Source: JBBKWU01 sp037969035 | GTDB lineage: Bacteria > Pseudomonadota > Alphaproteobacteria > Micavibrionales > Micavibrionaceae | DNA length: 64,000 nt | Reading direction: 5' to 3' | NCBI GenBank assembly: GCA_037969035.1 | Contig: JBBKWU010000016.1 | Coordinates: 1-64,000, forward strand | In this document: positions 36,718-45,550 of the stretch, piece by piece | How the letters are laid out: each line of letters opens with the position of its first letter | How positions within the stretch are numbered: position 1 is the stretch's first letter | Translations under genes and position numbers: made by a program | Notes under the pieces: generated by a model | Seen by the model: the letters and a program-made list of their open reading frames with translations, nothing else | What the model was told of the DNA's origin: nothing | Databases searched by the model: none

Positions 36718-36887
36718 AGCAAAAACAAGCGCGTGCGTCCCGCAACCCGCATGATTTATCTGAATTACTAACTTTATTATACCTTAAAGTATTGAAAAAA
36801 CGATTAAATATGAATTGCATATAGATAACATTCTATTCAATTTTGATATTATATAGGGAGGTGAAATTCACGCGACTGGAGGCCTAG

Positions 36888-37406
36888 CTATTCAGCATCA
36901 GTTGGCTGTTTGAGAGGGAAGCCATACTCATCCAGTGGCATTTTTCCTGCGACCTCTTCGCCCCAGCGTTCCGCCATATTTTTCAAACGCTTATCTATGT
37001 CCATAAGGCGCGTTTTTGAGCGTTGCGTCATAATCGTTATAACAATACCCGACATCGCCCATTCAATCAGAAGCCCAATGCTCGCCGCAGAGAAAATAAC
37101 AATCACCGCACGAGGATCCGTAATCAGACCCAGCGCGTAAGTCACCGTATTATGCGTTGTCCATAAATGAAGCAAAAACGGCGTACAGCCCGCAATATTC
37201 ATCGCACCAATTGTTATAGCCTTCCACCCGCCTTTGCGATCCGCAAAATACGCCGCCATAGTTGGCATCATACCAAAAAACAAAAACACCGTTGTCGGCA
37301 AGAAAAGTGCCGCAGAGAGAACAGAACCGACCCCGATCACAATCCCCTTAAAGCCAAGTTTATTGCCGTTTTTCTTCTTATTTTTTGTCTTTTTTTCTTT
37401 GGCCAT
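36888..37406 (-). CDS. Small membrane protein paired with the pseudokinase
   Basis: A 172-residue protein with a Lys/Asn-rich N-terminus (MAKEKKTKNKKKNGNK), three or four membrane segments (IVIGVGSVLSAALFLPTTVF, then about 85-105 and 112-140) and a soluble charged tail. I place the start one base after the pseudokinase stop; an upstream ATG would overlap that gene by 20 bases but has no ribosome site. The tight coupling suggests a membrane complex with the pseudokinase. No known family recognised. Confidence 0.65.
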   Translation of the reverse strand: MAKEKKTKNKKKNGNKLGFKGIVIGVGSVLSAALFLPTTVFLFFGMMPTMAAYFADRKGGWKAITIGAMNIAGCTPFLLHLWTTHNTVTYALGLITDPRAVIVIFSAASIGLLIEWAMSGIVITIMTQRSKTRLMDIDKRLKNMAERWGEEVAGKMPLDEYGFPLKQPTDAE

Positions 37407-37407
37407 C

Positions 37408-39573
37408 CTAGAATATCTCCCCGTCATTGGTCAGGAATAAAAATGTGAAGCAGATAATCACAATCACACTCAGTATCAATGAGAAAATAGCCGAATATTC
37501 GCGTCCTTCTTCTTTACCAAACGAGACTGATGATTCAAATTTATCTTCCAACTCTGTTCGCTCGACAACCAAGGCCTTATACTCTTCCATAGCCGATTTG
37601 AAATTCAACATGTCCTGATGCAGCGCGTTATTATTTTCCATGATATCGGCAATTTTCGTAAGATTGCCACTGGCGCGGAGCTTATCAACTCTTTCCTTCA
37701 GCTTTACACGCAGATGTCTGTCATGAAAGCGCTTATAAACAGGGTCAAGCATATCTGCCACCCAATTTGAAAGCCCAGGGAACATCTCCATTTTAGAGCG
37801 GCGCTGAATTGTTGCCAGCGTCATAATGTTACCCAATACTTTTTTATGATGATGGCTCGAATTCACATCCGTCATATAATTATCGATTACTTTTCTATCT
37901 TTCACCGATAAAAACGCAATAATGTGACGATCCAAAAACAATGCGGGGCGATCTTTGCTGTGAGATATTTCTTCAAATGCATGCATCATCGTCTCAGGAT
38001 CAAGCACGTAATATGCCTTAAGCTTATCGCTATAGCACGGGCAATCAGGCATCATATAATAGAGCATGCGCTCCGCGCCATAACCTGCATTTTCTTGCTT
38101 TAAAAACGAACGGCACGTCTCGTATTTTGACACGAGCGTACCAATATCAACGCTAACGTCAATTTGTGCATTAAGCCAAAACATAACAAGTTGTTGGTTC
38201 ACGATTTCAACATAAGGCGCGATATTGCCCTTGCTCCACACTTCATTGGCAAAAGCGTAAGATAATCCTTCTGGTAAGATCGACAATTCTTTGTAGCGCA
38301 TCGGCGCAAAAGGATCGAGCGCAATAGACACGCGGCTCATCAATCGGTTCCAGTACCCAGGGCCACGCCCCAATTCCTGCGCGCTTTCCAGTGCTTGCTC
38401 ATAACGCGTATAGGTCAGCTTATCTTCAAAAGACCGTGTCAGCCATTGCGTTAGAACACCACCATCGACAGCTTGCGCAAACTCCGCAGGTTCAGCCTCT
38501 AAATCCATTGCCAAAAGCGGTGGTCTGAAATAACGCTCTCCATTGAAATGGATCGGGCGTGAGGCTTTTTTGTTTTGTGAATTTGGTTTTGGGCTGAGGC
38601 GTTGCCCTTCCATCCAGAGCATGACCTCTTCCAATGTCCAACGTTGGCGGCGATCATCATATAAAAGACCGCGCAGAAGCTCGAGAATTCCGCCTGTAAA
38701 ACGCTCTTTACCTGTGAGCGTTGCGTAGCTACCAAGCTCCATTTTCTGCCGTAAAATATCATCATCGCTCAATCCCTTAAGCGGGTTTTTTGTGCGCAAA
38801 ATCATGGTCAAGCTCACACCGAAGGCGTAAAGATCGTCCGACATTGACCCCACACCACGCGCCAGTGGATCTGCCATCGCGCGTTCCACCGACTCATAAA
38901 TCATTGATTGCGACGACCCTGGCGGTACTGACAACGCATCACCAAGGATAATGCGCTCTACCTTTGCCGCGTTTCCGTCAAACATGTTGCTCGGGCGGAT
39001 AGAACCGTGAAAAATGCCCGCATCGCTAAAATCAAGAAACGCGTTAATCATCGGCTTAATGACAGCCGTCATCACCATTTCCTGCTTCCACCCCAAACCA
39101 TCACGTTGGTCAGGTGTCATTAAAGGATTGCCAAGGTTATTCTCGTATATAAACACATAACGCTCTGCCTTAGCAGGCGGCCAGTATACAACACCGGACC
39201 CTATAAGCCGTGCAATAGACGGGTTTAAGATCGATTTCATTTTATTGGTCAAACGGCTGCGCGGCACCAAATTTGGTTCACACACATACGCGAAAAGCTT
39301 CACTTGCTGCTTTGCCTCAGAACCCATAGCCTGTGCCAGATACGCCTTCGCTGCGCCATTATCATAGCGAGGCAGCGGTTGATCGGACAAAATCTCGATT
39401 TCACCATTCAGGATTGCTTGCCGCGCGGCGCCTGCTCCCTTCTTACCCGCTGGTGTTAGCGGTGCGGGTGGCGCCATCGAAGTGAAGTCAACAGGTTCGA
39501 GTTCCTCAGCCGCGTCACCCGTTGCGGCATCGGCGGTTTTCACTTCTTCTATATCCTGAATATCATCGGTCAT
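37408..39573 (-). CDS. Membrane-anchored pseudokinase
   Basis: A 721-residue protein with an acidic Pro/Ala-rich N-terminus and a protein-kinase-like domain (about residues 85-330). The catalytic loop reads HGSIRPSN (189-196) where active kinases have HRDLKPxN, so the catalytic Asp is Ser. The DFG position reads LGDA (210-213). The structural helix SDDLYAFGVSLTMIL (245-259) is intact, so the fold is probably kept without phosphotransfer. A long helical region follows, then one membrane helix near the C-terminus (FSLILSVIVIICFTFLFL). It lies upstream of the Tad operon on the same strand. Confidence 0.75.
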   Translation of the reverse strand: MTDDIQDIEEVKTADAATGDAAEELEPVDFTSMAPPAPLTPAGKKGAGAARQAILNGEIEILSDQPLPRYDNGAAKAYLAQAMGSEAKQQVKLFAYVCEPNLVPRSRLTNKMKSILNPSIARLIGSGVVYWPPAKAERYVFIYENNLGNPLMTPDQRDGLGWKQEMVMTAVIKPMINAFLDFSDAGIFHGSIRPSNMFDGNAAKVERIILGDALSVPPGSSQSMIYESVERAMADPLARGVGSMSDDLYAFGVSLTMILRTKNPLKGLSDDDILRQKMELGSYATLTGKERFTGGILELLRGLLYDDRRQRWTLEEVMLWMEGQRLSPKPNSQNKKASRPIHFNGERYFRPPLLAMDLEAEPAEFAQAVDGGVLTQWLTRSFEDKLTYTRYEQALESAQELGRGPGYWNRLMSRVSIALDPFAPMRYKELSILPEGLSYAFANEVWSKGNIAPYVEIVNQQLVMFWLNAQIDVSVDIGTLVSKYETCRSFLKQENAGYGAERMLYYMMPDCPCYSDKLKAYYVLDPETMMHAFEEISHSKDRPALFLDRHIIAFLSVKDRKVIDNYMTDVNSSHHHKKVLGNIMTLATIQRRSKMEMFPGLSNWVADMLDPVYKRFHDRHLRVKLKERVDKLRASGNLTKIADIMENNNALHQDMLNFKSAMEEYKALVVERTELEDKFESSVSFGKEEGREYSAIFSLILSVIVIICFTFLFLTNDGEIF

Positions 39574-39609
39574 ATTATAGCGGAGCGCCCATTGAGAAAG
39601 TCATGAAAA

Positions 39610-39632
39610 GTAGCCGCAAACGACACGGCTAC
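39610..39632 (-). terminator. Possible terminator of purA
   Basis: Stem GTAGCCG/CGGCTAC with a nine-base loop, followed leftward by only a short T run (CTTTTC), 57 bases after the purA stop. Confidence 0.4.
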
Positions 39633-39688
39633 GTCCATAGTAACTTAATATCCGCACCGATAGAAGCCTAAAGCGTCAACCGCATCAA

Positions 39689-40984
39689 TCAAGCGTCTTG
39701 GAAAGGGTCTTTCATCAAGATTGTATCGTCACGCTCTGGGCTTGTAGAAAGCAGCGTCACAGGCGTTTCGATCAGCTCTTCAACGCGCTTCACATACTTG
39801 ATCGCAGCCGCAGGCAATTCAGCCCAGCTCCGTGCGCCGTAAGTGCTTTCGCTCCAACCTTCGATTTCCTCGTAAACAGGCTCGGCCTTGGCTTGGTCAT
39901 CCGCATTGGCAGGAAGATAGTCCAAAGACTTGTTGCCCAGTTTATAACCAACGCATATTTTGAGTGTTTCAAAACCATCAAGCACATCGAGCTTCGTCAA
40001 AGCAACACCGTCAATACCACCAATTTTACACGCTTGGCGCACCATCACAGCATCAAACCAACCGCAGCGACGCTTGCGCCCCGTGGTTGTGCCAAATTCA
40101 TGACCGCGCTCGCCCAAACGCTCACCATCATCATCCAAAAGCTCGGTCGGGAATGGTCCAGAACCAACGCGCGTTGTGTAAGCCTTGGTAATGCCCAAAA
40201 CGTAACTCACGGAACGTGGCCCCACACCAGAACCAGACGCCGCAGCCGCAGCCACAGTGTTTGACGATGTTACATACGGATACGTGCCATGATCAACATC
40301 AAGCATCACGCCCTGCGCGCCTTCAAATAGGATTTTCTCGCCGTTTTTACGCGCTTCGTCCAGACGTTTCCAGACAGGTGCTGCAAAGCTGAGGATTTCA
40401 TCACGGATTTCCATCAATTTGCCATGAATTTCTTCAACAGTGAAAGTCTCCGCCCCCAAGCCTTTAAGCAACGCATTGTGATGCGTTAGCAAGCTCGCGA
40501 TCTTGACTTTCAAACCTTCGCTATCGGACAGGTCACAAACGCGGATACCGCGACGCGCCACTTTGTCTTCGTAGGTTGGGCCAATACCGCGGCCTGTTGT
40601 ACCGATTGAGCTTTTGCCACGCGCTTCTTCGAGCGCACGATCAACAGCACCATGCACAGGCAAGATCAAATTCGCGTTTTCAGCAATCATCAAATTCGCA
40701 GGCGTAATGTTAATGCCCTGCTTCTTAATAGAAGCCATTTCAGAAAGCAACGCCCACGGATCAATCACAACACCGTTACCAATGATGGAGAGTTTGTTTT
40801 GACGCACAACACCAGACGGCAACAAATGAAGTTTATAAACCGTGCCATCAATAACCAATGTATGACCAGCGTTATGGCCACCTTGAAAGCGGACAACGAC
40901 ATCGGCACGATTTGAGAGCCAATCTACAATTTTGCCTTTGCCTTCGTCACCCCATTGGGAACCGATTACTGCTACGTTTGCCAT
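39689..40984 (-). CDS. purA: Adenylosuccinate synthetase
   Basis: A 431-residue GTP-dependent enzyme of AMP synthesis joining IMP and aspartate. The N-terminal signature VIGSQWGDEGKGKIVDWL carries the catalytic Asp, GGHNAGHT the catalytic His, and SIGTTGRGIGPTYEDK, VLGITKAYTTRVG and GRKRRCGWFD follow in order. Full length. It is flanked by short intergenic regions and appears monocistronic. Confidence 0.97.
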   Translation of the reverse strand: MANVAVIGSQWGDEGKGKIVDWLSNRADVVVRFQGGHNAGHTLVIDGTVYKLHLLPSGVVRQNKLSIIGNGVVIDPWALLSEMASIKKQGINITPANLMIAENANLILPVHGAVDRALEEARGKSSIGTTGRGIGPTYEDKVARRGIRVCDLSDSEGLKVKIASLLTHHNALLKGLGAETFTVEEIHGKLMEIRDEILSFAAPVWKRLDEARKNGEKILFEGAQGVMLDVDHGTYPYVTSSNTVAAAAASGSGVGPRSVSYVLGITKAYTTRVGSGPFPTELLDDDGERLGERGHEFGTTTGRKRRCGWFDAVMVRQACKIGGIDGVALTKLDVLDGFETLKICVGYKLGNKSLDYLPANADDQAKAEPVYEEIEGWSESTYGARSWAELPAAAIKYVKRVEELIETPVTLLSTSPERDDTILMKDPFQDA

Positions 40985-41105
40985 GTCTGAAGAAACCTTC
41001 CATTTGTGTTCATGAAATTACAAAGAACCAAAGCATGAAACGCGCGAGAAAACAACATTTCTGTGCGAGATAGCGCGGTTCGTCCATAGCTCATTTTAGC
41101 GTCCT

Positions 41106-41402
41106 TCAGTCTGTTTGTCGGATTTTATTGAGGTTTTTTAAGATAAGATATTGTTTTTGTTCGTCTTTTGTCAGTTCGATTTCATGCAATGCCAGTACGG
41201 CTTCAATTGTCGCAGCATTATGAAAGAACGCTTTTTCCGCCAGTGATTTGACGCGGCGATACCCGCCGTGCTTATAGGCGTTTACGGATGATTTTGCTTT
41301 GCCCGCCGCCGTTTTTGGCCCTGTGGCTTTTTTCCACGGTGCGTTTTTGCGGCAGCGTTCTGCCTGTGCCTTGCGGCGCTCTTCCGTCCAACCTTTTGCC
41401 AT
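41106..41402 (-). CDS. Small basic hypothetical protein
   Basis: A 98-residue protein. The start is fixed by AAGGAGGT six to seven bases before this ATG; a longer frame upstream has no such site. The N-terminus is very basic (GWTEERRKAQAERCRKN), followed by GPKTAAGKAKSSVNAYKHGG and a helical C-terminal half. The GPKT..GKAKSS.NA.KHG pattern recurs in small phage- and mobile-element-associated proteins, so DNA binding is possible. It lies beside a repeat-rich patch. Confidence 0.6.
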   Translation of the reverse strand: MAKGWTEERRKAQAERCRKNAPWKKATGPKTAAGKAKSSVNAYKHGGYRRVKSLAEKAFFHNAATIEAVLALHEIELTKDEQKQYLILKNLNKIRQTD

Positions 41403-41486
41403 GCTCGTGACCTCCTTTTTGGTTACAAAAACATAGGGCATTATAGGATATAATTCCTAATTATGCAAGTTATAGCTCCCCCTCCT

Positions 41487-41572
41487 CCGTCATTGCGAGG
41501 AGCATTAGCGACGCGGCAATCCAGTTCTGCGCTTAAGGCCTCTGGATTGCTTCGCTTTGCTCGCAATGACGG
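41487..41572. repeat. 86-bp palindromic dispersed repeat, MITE-like
   Basis: Perfect 13-bp terminal inverted repeats CCGTCATTGCGAG and CTCGCAATGACGG enclose a second inverted pair, GCAATCCAG/CTGGATTGC. Repeats ending in GTCATTGCGAG are widespread in intergenic DNA of many alphaproteobacteria. A half-site (TTCGCAATGACGT) remains at 62988-63000. Confidence 0.75.
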
Positions 41573-41592
41573 AAAGGGTGTTGAATGATGGT

Positions 41593-41643
<51 letters not shown>

Positions 41644-41650
41644 GGCGCAT

Positions 41651-41753
41651 ATATTTGCGGCCATTTGTTTGGTGACAAGGCATAAGCGACGCAACGTAGC
41701 CACGCTACGTAAGAAGCGAATAACGATGTCACCGAGCAAAGGGACGCAAATAT
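41651..41753. repeat. 103-bp symmetrical imperfect palindrome, MITE-like
   Basis: Three nested perfect inverted pairs share one centre: ATATTTGCG/CGCAAATAT at the ends, GGTGACA/TGTCACC 20 bases in, and ACGTAGC/GCTACGT at the core with a three-base loop. The arms between them are diverged. The spacing is exactly symmetrical, so this is one element rather than chance. Confidence 0.7.
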
Positions 41754-41790
41754 AAAAAAACAGGCATTCCCCACACATGAATGCCTGTTT
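41752..41790 (-). terminator. Terminator of the ankyrin gene
   Basis: A 12-bp perfect stem AAACAGGCATTC/GAATGCCTGTTT with a nine-base loop, followed leftward by a T run, 28 bases after the ankyrin stop. Confidence 0.85.
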
Positions 41791-41818
41791 CTTCGGTTAT
41801 GGTTCTTATTTAAAAGAA

Positions 41819-42112
41819 CTAAGCTGTTTTTTGATCGTCGTCGGCGTCTGCGCCCAAATGAATTTTTTCATCCGGCATCAGACCAAGAGCGCGCATTTGT
41901 TGTACTTCACGTGCAGCCAGAATAACGGTTGCCGCTTCGGCTTTACCAGCCTGCGTTGCCAAATTAAAGGCATTGAAACCATCTTCGTTTTTATAGCTAA
42001 TATCGACTTCGCCGCTCATTGCTAGAACGCGGATCGTTGCGCAATCACCTGCTGCGGCGGCGGCCCATAATTTTTGCTGTAGCTCTTCATTTATTACAAC
42101 TGATGTATCCAT
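41819..42112 (-). CDS. Small ankyrin-repeat protein
   Basis: A 97-residue protein with about two ankyrin repeats: LWAAAAAGDCATIRVLAMSG, then DGFNAFNLATQAGKAEAATV. The C-terminus is charged. The ATG at 42112 is preferred to an overlapping GTG because GAGGAG lies six bases upstream. It is a free-standing protein-interaction module, cytoplasmic by lack of a signal. Its partner is unknown. Confidence 0.78.
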   Translation of the reverse strand: MDTSVVINEELQQKLWAAAAAGDCATIRVLAMSGEVDISYKNEDGFNAFNLATQAGKAEAATVILAAREVQQMRALGLMPDEKIHLGADADDDQKTA

Positions 42113-42173
42113 CACAATCTCCTCTTTGTTAATTTGTGCTATATATTATGACAAAAGATGTGGAAAGTCAAGT

Positions 42174-43529
42174 TTAAGCTGAAGCTTCTTGCTCGATCAA
42201 GGCGCACAGCCCGTCCACAATGTCTTCTACCTTCTTCGGATCATCCCCTTCGGCCATCACACGGATTAAGCTTTCGGTGCCTGATGGCCTTACAACCAAA
42301 CGCCCATCATTGGCTAATTGTTCCTCGGCACGCTTAATGGCCTCGACCACGGCTTCACGCACGAGCGGTGTTTCACCACTAAAGCGCACGTTTTTCAAGA
42401 GCTGCGGCAAGGGTTTGAACAAATTCAAGACGGTGCTAGCTTTTTCGCCTTTGTCTTTGAGGATCGCAAGGACTTGAAGCGCGGCCAACATACCATCGCC
42501 TGTGGTGCCGAAATCAGACAATATAATGTGGCCTGATTGCTCACCGCCTAAGTTGTAATCATTGCTACGCATTTCTTCGACCACGTAGCGATCGCCGACA
42601 GGTGTGCGGATAAGTTCGATGCCTTGTGCCGCCAAATGACGCTCTAGGCCGAGATTGGACATCGATGTCGCGACAACGACTTTGTTTTTGAGCCAGCCTT
42701 TGTCTTGCATATAACCGCCGATAAGCGCGAGGAGCTGGTCGCCGTTCACAACCTCGCCTTTTTCATCAACCATGATGAGGCGGTCTGCGTCGCCATCAAG
42801 GGCAATACCGACATCGGCGCCTTCGGCAACGACGCGCTCTTGCAGCGCCTTTGTATTTGTTGCGCCGAAACCTTCATTGATGTTACGGCCGTTTGGTTGT
42901 GCGCCGATTGTAATGACTTCGGCTTCAAGCTCCCATAGGACTTGTGGGGCTATTTTATAGGCGGCACCATGGGCACAATCGACAACGACTTTTAAGCCCG
43001 AGAGATTGGATTGGCGCGGGACACTGCGTTTTAGGTATTCGATATAGCGGCCTTGGGCATCATCGAGGCGGCTTGCTTTGCCCAAATCTTCGGGTGGTGG
43101 CAAGGTTAGGTCTGACGCATCTATATATGATTCGATTTTTTGCTCTAGCTCGTCGGATAGTTTGAACCCGTCTGCGCCGAACAACTTAATACCGTTATCT
43201 TCATAATGATTATGCGAGGCAGAGATCATCACACCAATATCCGCACGCATTGAGCGCGTAAGCACCGCAACAGCAGGTGTCGGCATCGGGCCAACAAAGA
43301 TCACATCAACGCCCATGGCTTCGAACCCTGCGGCCATGGCTTGCTCCAGCATATAACCAGAGAGGCGAGTGTCTTTGCCGATCACCGCGCGGCGACATTC
43401 GCCATCACCAGAAACATCACGAAACGCAAGGGCTGTGGCCATCGCGACCTTCATCGCCATATCAACCGTCATGGGGAATACATTGGCCTTGCCCCTGATT
43501 CCATCTGTGCCAAAATATTTTCTATTCAT
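42174..43529 (-). CDS. glmM: Phosphoglucosamine mutase
   Basis: A 451-residue enzyme converting glucosamine-6-phosphate to glucosamine-1-phosphate for UDP-GlcNAc, peptidoglycan and lipopolysaccharide. The opening FGTDGIRGKANV, the phosphoserine loop IGVMISASHNHYEDNGIKLF, the metal loop GIALDGDADRLIMVDEKG and the C-terminal GRLVVRPSGTESLIRVMAEG are all canonical. In many alphaproteobacteria glmM follows ftsH and folP. Here ftsH is about 4 kb away and folP is absent from the window. Confidence 0.97.
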   Translation of the reverse strand: MNRKYFGTDGIRGKANVFPMTVDMAMKVAMATALAFRDVSGDGECRRAVIGKDTRLSGYMLEQAMAAGFEAMGVDVIFVGPMPTPAVAVLTRSMRADIGVMISASHNHYEDNGIKLFGADGFKLSDELEQKIESYIDASDLTLPPPEDLGKASRLDDAQGRYIEYLKRSVPRQSNLSGLKVVVDCAHGAAYKIAPQVLWELEAEVITIGAQPNGRNINEGFGATNTKALQERVVAEGADVGIALDGDADRLIMVDEKGEVVNGDQLLALIGGYMQDKGWLKNKVVVATSMSNLGLERHLAAQGIELIRTPVGDRYVVEEMRSNDYNLGGEQSGHIILSDFGTTGDGMLAALQVLAILKDKGEKASTVLNLFKPLPQLLKNVRFSGETPLVREAVVEAIKRAEEQLANDGRLVVRPSGTESLIRVMAEGDDPKKVEDIVDGLCALIEQEASA

Positions 43530-44067
43530 CGCGTTATTCTTTCATTCATTCGCGGTTATTTTTAGCCGAAAAACGCCAAAAATCATAGTAAAAATCAAAG
43601 CCTTACCGAAATCGGTCGAAAAATTCCGATTTTTATTGACGGGGAAGTATGAATAAAGTACTAATTAAGTAACTTCAAAGACAGAAGTCGATAGCAGCCC
43701 TGATAACTTGCTGCCCCCCTTGTAAAGTTTTTTACAGTCAAGAACGCCGTAACTAGGACGTTCTGGGTTTTAAAAAATAACAAAAAGGGACAAAAACATG
43801 AACACAATTCATTTTGCCGGAAGCTTTTAGTACGGCCGATACATTCACCCGACATAACCTGTAACACCGCTTTGCGCGCATCACATTTGATTCGCTCTAT
43901 GCCTTGGCTACATCTTTATTACGGCACACTCGTCTGTTGCCGCAAGCGGGAGAACTGTATCTAAAACAAACCATTCATTACGAACGACCAAGGTGTTTAT
44001 CTGAAATATTGATAATCGCAATACTATACTATTACTTAATTAATACTTGAAAAGGAAACTACAACTA
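43530..44067. other. Intergenic region with tandem hairpins and a possible leader peptide
   Basis: About 540 bases without a convincing gene. On the plus strand, three hairpins follow one another: GCAGC/GCTGC at 43694-43714, TGTAAA/TTTACA at 43721-43736 inside CTTG/CAAG, and AGAACG/CGTTCT at 43741-43764 followed by GGGTTTT. Then comes AAAAAGGGA and a ten-codon frame at 43798-43830 (MNTIHFAGSF). A second frame stays open from about 43870 to 44049 but has no start. This could be an RNA leader of the gene at 44068 or a decayed small gene. I cannot match it to a known riboswitch. Confidence 0.4.
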
Positions 44068-45033
44068 ATGGATAACGATCAAATAAAAAACATTCTTAAA
44101 GGCATGGGCATCGCAACAAACGACAACCACGGCGATATAGAAGACGCCATTATTAAGGCGCTTAAAGGCGGTGGCACAGAACAAGCGATGGGACAGTTAA
44201 AACTCGTCGCGGCCCTATTTGCCAGTGAATATAATGAATTCACCAATGACCCTGACTTTGAATCATCCGTCAGAGACCTTGCCCGTGGCGCTTATGAAAC
44301 CGTCACAAGCCTAGATATATCTGATATGCGCGAAATCGAGGGCATGCTTAGCATGATGCCAGATAAAGAAACGCTTACGGCTTTGATCACTCAGGCAAAG
44401 GATCAATCTTCTGCTACGGATGCGTTAAAGAACGCAGAAACATCCGAAAACATTGCGATGAACCTAAACGAAGAAACACATATTGCGCTTGCGCAGGCTA
44501 TAAACAGTATTTTACCGCCAAAATTAAAAGCATTTTTCGACAGCGTACGCCCCGAAGGCTTGTCTCTGGAAGAAGCCCTTATACAAGAAAGACACAAAGT
44601 GGCCAACTCATCCGTTTTTGAACGCGCCGAAAGACGCCACAAAATGAGCAAGGGTATGCCAGTCGAAGTCTTTGCAAATGCCGCGGCAGAAATCAAAGAC
44701 AATGCAAATGCACAAAGCATGATGGCGGGCATGGATCACTTTAAAGCAGCCGTCTCCCCAGAAGACTTCGAGGAGACAGCTCTTGCGGCCAGTGAAGTGT
44801 TAAAAGATGTGTTGAACGCCGTTGCCGCAGGAAAAGGTCTTGAGGCCATCACCACACCAGCAACAGCAAAACTATCATCACAATTAAAGCACATCTTTGC
44901 CGCTGCAGAACAAGCCATCACCACGGCCAAAATTGCACCATCAGCAGAGCCACTAAGCAAAGCCCTCGTGGCAATGAAAGAGGCCGCCAATGATACGGCC
45001 TCCGCAACAAAGCCGAATGCTTTGAAGCTGTAA
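44068..45033 (+). CDS. Hypothetical helical protein of the SPFH cluster
   Basis: A 321-residue Ala-rich, mainly helical protein with no signal peptide or membrane segment. It opens MDNDQIKNILKGMGIATNDN and ends in a long amphipathic stretch. I prefer the ATG at 44068 to a TTG seven codons earlier; AAGGA lies about ten bases upstream. It is the first of four plus-strand genes leading to the two SPFH proteins and may share a transcript with them. No family recognised. Confidence 0.65.
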   Translation: MDNDQIKNILKGMGIATNDNHGDIEDAIIKALKGGGTEQAMGQLKLVAALFASEYNEFTNDPDFESSVRDLARGAYETVTSLDISDMREIEGMLSMMPDKETLTALITQAKDQSSATDALKNAETSENIAMNLNEETHIALAQAINSILPPKLKAFFDSVRPEGLSLEEALIQERHKVANSSVFERAERRHKMSKGMPVEVFANAAAEIKDNANAQSMMAGMDHFKAAVSPEDFEETALAASEVLKDVLNAVAAGKGLEAITTPATAKLSSQLKHIFAAAEQAITTAKIAPSAEPLSKALVAMKEAANDTASATKPNALKL

Positions 45034-45115
45034 CACAATAAGGGAGGGCGATAGCGATCTCCCCCACCCAACCTCTAAAACATTACTTAAACAATATTTG
45101 AAAGGATTAAATACA

Positions 45116-45409
45116 ATGTCATATAGAAGAAACAGCGGAAGCGGTTCAGGAATTTCACTCGCATTTACAGCCGCAGTACTTGGTATTGCCATGAGCGTTC
45201 CACTTTGGGGAACAGACGTTGATGGTGCCACAAGAACAGTTGAGAATGCCGGATATACAGCGACAGATGTCGGCGGCTATGGCTGGTTCGCTTGCGGTAA
45301 AGGCGACCTCTGGAAAACCAATTTCGAGGCAGTAAACCAAAACGGTCAAGATATCTCAGGCACGGTTTGTGCGGGCTTGTTCAAGGGATCAACGATCCGC
45401 TTTGACTAG
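45116..45409 (+). CDS. Small conserved protein with one membrane segment
   Basis: A 97-residue protein. A Ser/Gly-rich start (YRRNSGSGSG) precedes a hydrophobic helix (ISLAFTAAVLGIAMSVPLW). The outer part contains GYGWFACGKGDLWKTNFEA and SGTVCAGLFKGSTIRFD, with two cysteines that could pair. The pattern Cys-x2-Gly-Asp...Thr-x-Phe-x-Ala...Gly-x-Val-Cys-x-Gly-Leu recalls small uncharacterised proteins seen in many proteobacteria. GAAAGGA lies ten bases before the ATG. It lies between the helical protein and the first SPFH gene. Confidence 0.65.
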   Translation: MSYRRNSGSGSGISLAFTAAVLGIAMSVPLWGTDVDGATRTVENAGYTATDVGGYGWFACGKGDLWKTNFEAVNQNGQDISGTVCAGLFKGSTIRFD

Positions 45410-45550
45410 AGAATAAACTACAAAACCAAACATAATTTGTAACCACGTAGAGAGGTTACAGACCGGAGATCGGCAATAACGCCTTTCTGCGAACGGATCT
45501 CTGCACTTTATTAAACACAACAAAAACACTTTAACGAGGAGAACTATACT

